Part shown: piece by piece, positions 57,776-64,000 of the stretch
Layout of the letters: every line of letters starts with the position of its first letter
How positions within the stretch are numbered: the stretch's first letter is position 1
Source of the DNA: an uncultured Glaciecola sp.
Lineage (GTDB): Bacteria; Pseudomonadota; Gammaproteobacteria; Enterobacterales; Alteromonadaceae
Direction: 5' to 3'
Assembly: GCF_937770335.1 (NCBI RefSeq)
Contig: NZ_CALJHY010000011.1
Coordinates: 124,001 to 188,000 of the forward strand
Length of the DNA: 64,000 nucleotides
Notes under the pieces: model-generated
Databases searched by the model: none
What the model was told of the DNA's origin: nothing
The model's input: only the letters and a program-made list of their open reading frames with translations
Made by a program: the position numbers and the translations under genes

Positions 57776-60220
57776 ATGACAAACGATCTGGCAGAACATT
57801 CATACCTTATTCAAAAACTCGCTCCGTTTGCAGAGAAACCAGAATTCTCACGTCTATTAAATGAGGCAACCGAAGATTTCAGCAACGAACATCGTTTTTT
57901 ACTAAAAATGGAAATGAAACGGCTATCAAAACCATGTATTCGTTCCATTGACTTAAGAACCCGTGTCAGTTCTCCTTGTGAATTAATCTCACATCAAGGG
58001 ATTAAGCATTACTTGCATCAACCTGCGGTCTACTTATTTGAAGAATTAGTTGAGCGCTACGGTATTTATACGTTTGGTGTCTATGAGTCTGTTTCAAGTT
58101 TGGCTGAGCATGAATTCAACGCTAATGCAGGCGCAATGACATCAATAGAAGACCAACAGCCAGATAGTAGAAAGTCAAATTCTGACAAATATATTGTTAA
58201 CAGCAAACAATTGTTACATTATTCGCACCGTTGCGAAGAACGTATGAATTACGTGGTGTTGATAGAAATATTTTTAGGTAATAATAAAAGTCTATTCGCA
58301 ACGACAGTCGACATTAGCATTAGTGGCCTTAAGCTTAAACTCAAAAGTACTGAAAGCCTCGACATGATAAAGGCATTCTCCTCGGTGAACATTGTCTTTC
58401 GAGGGTTTGCTTCTGACTCAGGCTTAATAAAAGATGCCATTGAATATCGTGTTTTAGGCATTTCTGGTGACGGTGAGAAAGCCCGAATTCATGTGTATCG
58501 CGATTCAAGAAAGGGGCCTCAGCTTTTTAACAATTACGTGAAAAAACTGATAAAAATCCACAAACGCAAATACAAAGTCAACCTTGACAACTCCGTAGCG
58601 GCTTTAAGTGACAAAATCCACGAACAATCATTCGCGAGCACAACGCCATCATTATCAGTATTCTTAGATAGCCATGATCCGCAAACTCCTGTGGCCAAGT
58701 TTGCCTGTGTAAATGGAACAAACAAAGAGATCATGGATTATTGGCTGGATGAAGACGATGAACAAAACATCGGTTTCTTGCTGAACCCAACAAGACTGCT
58801 TAGCCTGATAACTAATTTAAGCTCAAATGCATGCCTATGGGCGTATTCGTTTACTCACATCAAAGGGGGAAAGGTTTATTTCTATTCAGCGACAAACGCC
58901 GAATTGGAGCTGCAGCCTGAATTAAAGTCGGTATTTTTGAGCTATGCCTCGCGCAAAGCTAGTTGGCGGGTATATAAAATTGCTTGTACAGACATCGACC
59001 CCAAATCAGCTTATGTTCCTAGTGCTATGCCCTCAGGTATTAATCGTAAGATTGATCGATTAAATCGTCCACTAGTGCCACGACTCGAATCAAAACTTCA
59101 GAACATAAAGCACATGATAAGTCTTATAGATGTGACTCACTTAGTGGCTCAACAGTGCTACCAGAGGAACACGTTGGATAGAGATAAAATCAAGCTTTTA
59201 GTCGCTTTTGGGCATCCTCGCAATAAACCACCAATGCCGGTGCTTTCGTTTCGTTACAAGCAAGAAGAGTTGCGTAAAGAAACGCGGTATAAGTTGCGTA
59301 CCGCGGTTAAACTAGAAAGTTATGACAGCCATATTACCGGTGTGAGCGAAGATTGCTCTATTAGCGGGCTCAAAATAGAGCTTGATTCACCTTTTGAACA
59401 GCGTATTAATTCAAGAGTAAGTATTGCTTTTCCTGTTTTACAGAAAAAAACGACACAGTTTATGTTGGTAGACTTAAAGTATAGAGTCAAACATATAAAT
59501 TACGATAAGCGAGTTCTTCATTTAGAAGCAATCACAGAACAAGAGCTTAGTGTTGCAGAAAAATTTTTTACACAGTTGATAGAAACTAATAAAGATAAGC
59601 TAAAAACAATCACGAACGAAGAGTCTGTGCCTGGTATGAGCCTAGCTTTGCGGTGTATGCAAGCCAGAAATACGCCACAATTATGCACTTATATGCAAAA
59701 ACATAACGGTGGATATTTTCCGATTACTACCTCGATGCAGCCAGTAAGAGCATCTTGGTTGAACTTACTTAAACACGATATGCCAGCAACAAAAATGAAT
59801 AACTCTTGGTTATTTCAAGATAAACATAAGAGCAACGCATTTATCCGAGATGCTATGCGCACATTGCGATTAGACCAACGCCCTATAACAGCAGAAATAT
59901 ATGTCGCATTTGATCCTACAGAACTTGATTATGAGGCTGCTATTGTTGCGCAATGGGAAAACGAATTAACAACGCACCGTTCAAAATTACAATTTATCAA
60001 AACAGCGATGGCACGGGGCGAGTTTTATGCATTTAGCGTTCATATTAGCCGCTCAAATCGTCCCGACACTTCTTTCTTAGAACAAGAGTTGTTATACGTT
60101 ACTCGCTACGCTATTCACAAGGCGAAACAATTAGAAGAACAGATGTGGGATATTTGCGGTCAAGTTTATTTAACCGACATTACACAAGAAGCTATTTATC
60201 GCTACCAATTGAATGAGTAA
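57776..60220 (+). CDS. Large protein with two PilZ (c-di-GMP binding) domains
   Basis: The 814-aa protein has two sites with the complete PilZ motifs: RCEER at 152-156 with DISISG at 179-184, and RKETR at 500-504 with DCSISG at 526-531. It should bind cyclic di-GMP at both. The regions between and after have no recognised domain. ATG at 57776 is chosen because AGGAA lies just before it; the upstream ATG at 57731 has no such site. No signal peptide or membrane helix is seen, so it is cytoplasmic. It stands between divergent radA and the CreA gene. A role in motility or adhesion control is likely but unproven. Confidence 0.82.
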   Translation: MTNDLAEHSYLIQKLAPFAEKPEFSRLLNEATEDFSNEHRFLLKMEMKRLSKPCIRSIDLRTRVSSPCELISHQGIKHYLHQPAVYLFEELVERYGIYTFGVYESVSSLAEHEFNANAGAMTSIEDQQPDSRKSNSDKYIVNSKQLLHYSHRCEERMNYVVLIEIFLGNNKSLFATTVDISISGLKLKLKSTESLDMIKAFSSVNIVFRGFASDSGLIKDAIEYRVLGISGDGEKARIHVYRDSRKGPQLFNNYVKKLIKIHKRKYKVNLDNSVAALSDKIHEQSFASTTPSLSVFLDSHDPQTPVAKFACVNGTNKEIMDYWLDEDDEQNIGFLLNPTRLLSLITNLSSNACLWAYSFTHIKGGKVYFYSATNAELELQPELKSVFLSYASRKASWRVYKIACTDIDPKSAYVPSAMPSGINRKIDRLNRPLVPRLESKLQNIKHMISLIDVTHLVAQQCYQRNTLDRDKIKLLVAFGHPRNKPPMPVLSFRYKQEELRKETRYKLRTAVKLESYDSHITGVSEDCSISGLKIELDSPFEQRINSRVSIAFPVLQKKTTQFMLVDLKYRVKHINYDKRVLHLEAITEQELSVAEKFFTQLIETNKDKLKTITNEESVPGMSLALRCMQARNTPQLCTYMQKHNGGYFPITTSMQPVRASWLNLLKHDMPATKMNNSWLFQDKHKSNAFIRDAMRTLRLDQRPITAEIYVAFDPTELDYEAAIVAQWENELTTHRSKLQFIKTAMARGEFYAFSVHISRSNRPDTSFLEQELLYVTRYAIHKAKQLEEQMWDICGQVYLTDITQEAIYRYQLNE

Positions 60221-60250
60221 AAATGGTTTTTATAGGACAGACCTCTTCGC

Positions 60251-60287
60251 TAGAAGAGCATTGCTATCTGGAAGCTTCTATTTTTTT
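60251..60287 (+). terminator. Possible terminator after the PilZ gene
   Basis: TAGAAG (60251-60256) and CTTCTA (60275-60280) can pair, followed by seven T. The stem is short and the loop large, so it is uncertain. Confidence 0.4.
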
Positions 60288-60374
60288 ATTTGATTGCTGC
60301 TTTGCTTGAATGCTAGATTAATAAGAAGTCCCCCCAAATTATTATTCTCCGCTAACAAATGTTAAAGGTCACAA

Positions 60375-60866
60375 ATGAATAAATACAAATTATATATAAT
60401 TACACTGGCCTTTACTGTTGGCCTATTTGGATGTGATAAGTCAGAGGTGGGCGATATCTCACTAGGCGTGTTTACCACTCAAGATATTAAACTGAATATC
60501 CTTGTTGACCCAATAGTGACCGGTGTTACGTGTCATGTCGCCAGTATTGAAGCCGATTTAAGCTTAGCCGATCCATCGGACAGTTCCATTGCTTGCCGAC
60601 AAACTGGCGAAATAACAGCGGGTATGATAGCCCAAATAGATAAATCAAAATCCGGTGAAATAGTTTTTAGAAAATCTAAGAGTATATTTTTCAAATCAAT
60701 GAAAATACGTCGCGTATTTGATGCTGACTCGCAAACCCTAATGTATGTTTCTTATTCCACTAAGGAAACTTCTGGCAGCTTCAAGCACAGTTTATCAACC
60801 GTGCCGCTTTGGGGTACTCAGGCGTATGTTAACCCAACAAATACAGCACCGCTTCCAAACCGCTAA
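60375..60866 (+). CDS. CreA family lipoprotein
   Basis: The 163-aa protein has a signal peptide with a lipobox (VGLFGC, Cys near 20), followed by the CreA pattern: a central VDPIVTGVTCHVA, DPSDSSIACRQTG, EIVFRKSKSIFFKSMKIRRVFD and an end with STVPLW. CreA is a conserved secreted or membrane-bound protein of unknown role. Its last 38 bp overlap the 3' end of the convergent serB gene. Confidence 0.85.
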   Translation: MNKYKLYIITLAFTVGLFGCDKSEVGDISLGVFTTQDIKLNILVDPIVTGVTCHVASIEADLSLADPSDSSIACRQTGEITAGMIAQIDKSKSGEIVFRKSKSIFFKSMKIRRVFDADSQTLMYVSYSTKETSGSFKHSLSTVPLWGTQAYVNPTNTAPLPNR

Positions 60867-61953
60867 AACGGATTGAGTTAGCCGCTTGTGCTTGTACTTT
60901 AGGCTTGGCCTTAAAAGCAACACCGGAGCCAGCCACAGACATCATTATTAAGTCGTTAGCTCCATCGCCAACGGCAATTGTGTTTGCCATTGGAATGTTA
61001 TTTTCTTTTGCTAACTTTTGCAAAACATCCGCTTTGGCCTGCGCATCTATGACCTTACCTACTACTTTTCCGGTAAGCTTATTATCTTTAACTTCTAAAG
61101 TGTTGCTAAATGCGTAATCTAATTCGAATAGAACCTTGATGTAATCAGCAAAATAAGTAAAGCCTCCGGATGCAATGGCAACTTTCCACCCCTTGCGTTT
61201 TAACTCATTTATCAATGTAACAAAACCAGGCATAAATGGTAGACGCCTCCGAATACTTAACAAAGCGCTAAGGTTTACTCCATTCAAGCATGCCACACGA
61301 TGATGCAAGCTTTCAGCAAAAGCTATTTCGCCTAGCATTGCTAGTTCAGTCACTTTACTAACAGCATCACCTACACCTGCGAGTTTCGCTATTTCGTCGA
61401 TACACTCCATTTCGATTAAGGTACTGTCCATATCAAATACAGCAAGACCTTGGTTTTCAAATGAGATATTAGGCTTCAAAAAAACATCAATAAAAAGAGC
61501 TTCACTTAACAGTTTGAGTCGTCTGTTCAGTTCTCCCGTCATGATGTCCGCGTCCTCAATATGGCAGTCTATATTCACCACCATTTTATCAAAGGCGCAA
61601 TTATAGGCGTTAGCAACAACGTTGACCGAATTTGATTGAATCTGTAATGCTACTATAATTTCTTCAAGCATTTCAAAATTTAGCCCCGCAGCTGCCACAA
61701 TGATTGTGTGTAAAGGACTGATATTTTTACTATCTGATACCTCTTCGCCGTCGCTAATATTTTTTTCAGCGTACCAGTTGCACGATAACGACTCTGTTGC
61801 AGGATTATCAACTTTGGCTGTTAACTGCTGCTTATCTAAGCCCGCCTCATTATGAAGAGTAAAAACTAAGCACAAGCTAGTCTGTTGCGCTAAAAAGTTA
61901 GCAAACTTTACTGTACTCAGTTCTTTGGTAGTTGCTGCAGGTATAAGGTACAA
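60829..61953 (-). CDS. serB: Phosphoserine phosphatase
   Basis: The 374-aa HAD enzyme makes serine from phosphoserine. The N-terminal half (about 170 residues) is the ACT-like regulatory region seen in longer SerB. The catalytic core has FDMDSTLIEMECIDEIAK (nucleophile Asp), ASGGFTYFADYIK and VGDGANDLIMMSVAGSGVAFKAK. It is longer than E. coli SerB (322 aa). It is divergent from ytjB, as in E. coli. Confidence 0.95.
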   Translation of the reverse strand: MYLIPAATTKELSTVKFANFLAQQTSLCLVFTLHNEAGLDKQQLTAKVDNPATESLSCNWYAEKNISDGEEVSDSKNISPLHTIIVAAAGLNFEMLEEIIVALQIQSNSVNVVANAYNCAFDKMVVNIDCHIEDADIMTGELNRRLKLLSEALFIDVFLKPNISFENQGLAVFDMDSTLIEMECIDEIAKLAGVGDAVSKVTELAMLGEIAFAESLHHRVACLNGVNLSALLSIRRRLPFMPGFVTLINELKRKGWKVAIASGGFTYFADYIKVLFELDYAFSNTLEVKDNKLTGKVVGKVIDAQAKADVLQKLAKENNIPMANTIAVGDGANDLIMMSVAGSGVAFKAKPKVQAQAANSIRFSGLEAVLYLLG

Positions 61954-62086
61954 GGTAGATCCTAAGAAGATATGTTTCTTTTATAAGCTTGATCATACCT
62001 AAAGCTCACCAGCAATAAAACAAAGTCTTGGCAAAAAGCGTTATTTATCCTATTGTTGCTGGGTTGTCATTATTATTGAGAAGCTT

Positions 62087-62677
62087 TTGTTTAACCAAAT
62101 AACACCTAGATTTTTCGTGTTGAAACGCATATCCAATTTTATACTGGCGGTTTGTATTGCGGTGATCGGTATTAATTTATGGTTTATGTACGACAAAAAT
62201 GCGAATGAATGGTACAGCTTAGAGTCTGAACAACTGGGTAGAAGTTTAGCAGATCAAGCCTCGCGAATGCTAGCCGGACCGTTGCAAAGAGACGATCAAG
62301 AGAGTATCGAAAATTATGTCAGTACGATAGAAATCGAAAGCTTCATCAAAGGTTCATCATTATACGACCATACAGGTAAGACAATTAAAAGTTTTGATGA
62401 AAATTATTCTATTGTGGATCAATTTAGAATGTTGGAGGAGCCTCCTCTTATTTTTGTTGAAGATATCATTTACGAGGGTAAAACCATCGGTTACGTCAAG
62501 CTATTGTTAGACCGTGAGTCGATCATTAAACATCACAAGGCATTCAATCGATCGCAATTCATGCAAACTGGCCTAATAATGCTACTGACCGCTATTTGCG
62601 CAATGATACTCACTCGCTTATTTTATAAAATACGAGCCAACTATCAATTCACTGATAAACCGAAAAGCGTTAAATAA
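62087..62677 (+). CDS. AhpA/YtjB (Smp) family membrane protein
   Basis: The 196-aa protein has one membrane helix at residues 13-31 (ISNFILAVCIAVIGINLWFMY), a periplasmic domain of about 120 residues, and a second helix near 160-178. The start is TTG at 62087, with GAGAAG just before it. In E. coli the gene ytjB (smp) stands in the same divergent place next to serB; function is unknown. Its end overlaps tatD by 34 bp. Confidence 0.82.
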   Translation: MFNQITPRFFVLKRISNFILAVCIAVIGINLWFMYDKNANEWYSLESEQLGRSLADQASRMLAGPLQRDDQESIENYVSTIEIESFIKGSSLYDHTGKTIKSFDENYSIVDQFRMLEEPPLIFVEDIIYEGKTIGYVKLLLDRESIIKHHKAFNRSQFMQTGLIMLLTAICAMILTRLFYKIRANYQFTDKPKSVK

Positions 62678-63426
62678 TTTAGTGTCGTTTGTTGTTCAAC
62701 TTCTTGCGAAGATATTTTTTTGAGTTGAGCCAAAGTATCAGCAACGAGTCTGAGTTGGCTTGGTTGGTTGCGTTGCCCCTGAAATCCGCTTAAGGGCATA
62801 TCGGGTGAGTCGGTCTCAATTACCAGTTTATCTAAGGGCAGCTTTGCAATAGTGTCTCGCGTTTTACTAGCGCGTGAATAAGTAATAGTGCCGCCGACGC
62901 CCAACAAAAAACCCATATCAATATAAGTCTTAGCTTCATGATAACTGCCGGAAAAAGCATGGAGAATACCTCCCCCTCGGTATTTTTGTTCTTTCAAAAG
63001 ACGAATAAGATGATTGTGAGATTTTCTGTGATGCAAAATAACGGGCTTATTGTATATGCTAGCCAGGTTAAGTTGAAAACGTAATATTTTTTTCTGATAC
63101 GCCATATCTAGTGCTAAGGAACTATCAAGGCCCGTCTCACCAAAAGCAATATACTGATTTTGATATACGCTAGCTAAACGTGAAAACTCATTAAGCATGA
63201 TTTGAGTCTGTGATTCATCCTGTAATTTAAGAAAATAAGGATGTAAACCCAATGCGATATCGATTTGTTCATAATGCTGCTTTAAAGCAAGTAACTTGGT
63301 AAATTGACGATTACTTAAGCCCAGCACTAACAGACGCTTAATACCTACCTCAAACGCATTTTTTAGCACGCTATCACGATCGTTATCAAATACCTCAAGG
63401 TCAATATGGCAATGGCTGTCGATCAT
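62644..63426 (-). CDS. TatD family metal-dependent hydrolase
   Basis: The 260-aa TIM-barrel protein has MIDSHCHIDL (metal His), FGETGLD, LHHRKSHN and VIETDSPDMPL, all typical for TatD-type deoxyribonucleases. The E. coli relatives YjjV, TatD and YcfH fit; by its position next to serB and ytjB it is closest to YjjV. It is 3 bp after pdxH. Confidence 0.88.
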   Translation of the reverse strand: MIDSHCHIDLEVFDNDRDSVLKNAFEVGIKRLLVLGLSNRQFTKLLALKQHYEQIDIALGLHPYFLKLQDESQTQIMLNEFSRLASVYQNQYIAFGETGLDSSLALDMAYQKKILRFQLNLASIYNKPVILHHRKSHNHLIRLLKEQKYRGGGILHAFSGSYHEAKTYIDMGFLLGVGGTITYSRASKTRDTIAKLPLDKLVIETDSPDMPLSGFQGQRNQPSQLRLVADTLAQLKKISSQEVEQQTTLNYLTLFGLSVN

Positions 63427-63429
63427 GAC

Positions 63430-64000
63430 TTAAGGCATTAATCTTTGTGTTGTCCAGCTGCCATTATCTTGTTTATTATATTCAAATCGGTCATGCAATC
63501 GATGTTCGCCACCTTGCCAAAATTCGATTTGATGGGGCTCAACACGAAAGCCACCCCAAAAATCAGGCACTGGTACTTGGCCGTTAGCAAATTTTTCTTT
63601 CATTTGAGCAAACTGAGCCACCAATAATTCACGTGTCGAAATTGGCTGACTTTGCTGTGACGCCCAGGCGCCCAATTGACTGTCTTTAGGTCGAGACAAA
63701 AAGTATTTCGCTACTTCTGTTCGAGACAGCGCTTTAGCAACACCATTTACTCTTACCTGGCGCTCTAGAAAATACCAAGGGAAATGCAAGGAAATTTTTG
63801 CATTATTGGCTAAATCTTTCGCTTTACGACTGCCTAAGTTAGTATAAAAAACAAATCCTTCATTGCTCAAATCCTTAAGCAACACGATACGTTGGCTGGG
63901 TTGACCGCTTGCATCCACGGTAGCCACTGTCATGGCATTGGGATCGGGAAGCTTTGCATTAACCGCATCATCTAGCCATGTTTTAAATAAATCAATAGGA
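63430..64000 (-). CDS. pdxH: Pyridoxamine 5'-phosphate oxidase (partial, 5' end outside the window)
   Basis: The FMN enzyme makes pyridoxal 5'-phosphate. The frame runs past the right edge: residues [20 protein letters not shown] precede the internal [52 protein letters not shown] and the C-terminal [12 protein letters not shown] are standard. About 190 codons are visible out of the usual 215-220; the last part of the gene ends normally at 63430. Confidence 0.95.
   Translation of the reverse strand, partial: PIDLFKTWLDDAVNAKLPDPNAMTVATVDASGQPSQRIVLLKDLSNEGFVFYTNLGSRKAKDLANNAKISLHFPWYFLERQVRVNGVAKALSRTEVAKYFLSRPKDSQLGAWASQQSQPISTRELLVAQFAQMKEKFANGQVPVPDFWGGFRVEPHQIEFWQGGEHRLHDRFEYNKQDNGSWTTQRLMP

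Overview
The window is a 64 kb piece of a chromosome of about 40-45 % GC (by eye) from a marine-type gammaproteobacterium, most likely of the order Alteromonadales. The evidence is a set of gene orders shared with E. coli, Vibrio and Shewanella (rrn - murB - birA - tRNA - tufB; bamD / rluD - pgeF - clpB; pomAB / xseB - ispA - dxs; glyA - nrdR - rib - nusB - thiL - pgpA; radA ... serB / ytjB), plus sodium-type flagellar stator genes, a DUF3010 gene and a cyanophycin cluster. The genus is an inference. I see no prophage, CRISPR array or intact insertion sequence.

Layout. 1-850: a poor, eroded stretch with the 3' tail of a gene, a small membrane ORF cut short by an IS110-type transposase remnant, and a near-perfect 42-bp palindrome just before a hemolysin-III gene. 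0.85-4.8 kb: hemolysin III (trhA type), helicase hrpB and a lone FimT-like pseudopilin. 4.8-11.6 kb: a minus-strand cyanophycin (Asp-Arg polymer) cluster: isoaspartyl dipeptidase, cyanophycinase, cyanophycin synthetase CphA and a second, Mur-ligase-only CphA paralogue. 11.9-14.4 kb: a YjgN/DUF898 membrane protein and an M48 metalloprotease. 14.4-18.9 kb (minus): murB-birA-coaX, then tRNA-Thr(TGT)-Tyr-Gly-Thr(GGT) and tufB. 19.1 kb: a DUF3010 gene. 20.0-26.1 kb (minus): a complete rRNA operon (P1/P2 promoters, 16S, tRNA-Ile, tRNA-Ala, 23S) ending in two tandem 5S genes, each with its own terminator. 26.3-32.8 kb: pssA, clpB with a heat-shock promoter, pgeF, rluD and divergent bamD. 32.9-39.6 kb: an ECF sigma factor/ChrR anti-sigma pair, a LON-domain protein, and a five-gene NTF2-SDR-FAD oxidase-DUF1365-cyclopropane synthase operon; the sigma gene and the operon carry the same TGATCT-N18-TA promoter architecture. 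39.7-44.8 kb: pomBA (minus) and xseB-ispA-dxs (plus). 44.9-52.2 kb (minus): glyA, nrdR, ribD, ribE, ribBA, ribH, nusB, thiL, pgpA. 52.4-57.5 kb: a stand-alone lpxD, ettA, an alpha/beta hydrolase and radA. 57.7-64 kb: a large double-PilZ protein, a CreA-family lipoprotein, serB, ytjB, tatD and the 3' part of pdxH.

How the parts work together. The cyanophycin genes form a full synthesis-and-recovery loop for nitrogen storage. The sigma/ChrR block looks like a self-regulated membrane-lipid stress response of the singlet-oxygen type. The riboflavin block makes flavins, but its RibBA has lost the zinc cysteines of the GTP cyclohydrolase II half, so a separate RibA is expected elsewhere. The rrn-tuf region is a translation-machinery locus in which type III pantothenate kinase (coaX) sits where E. 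coli has the unrelated coaA.
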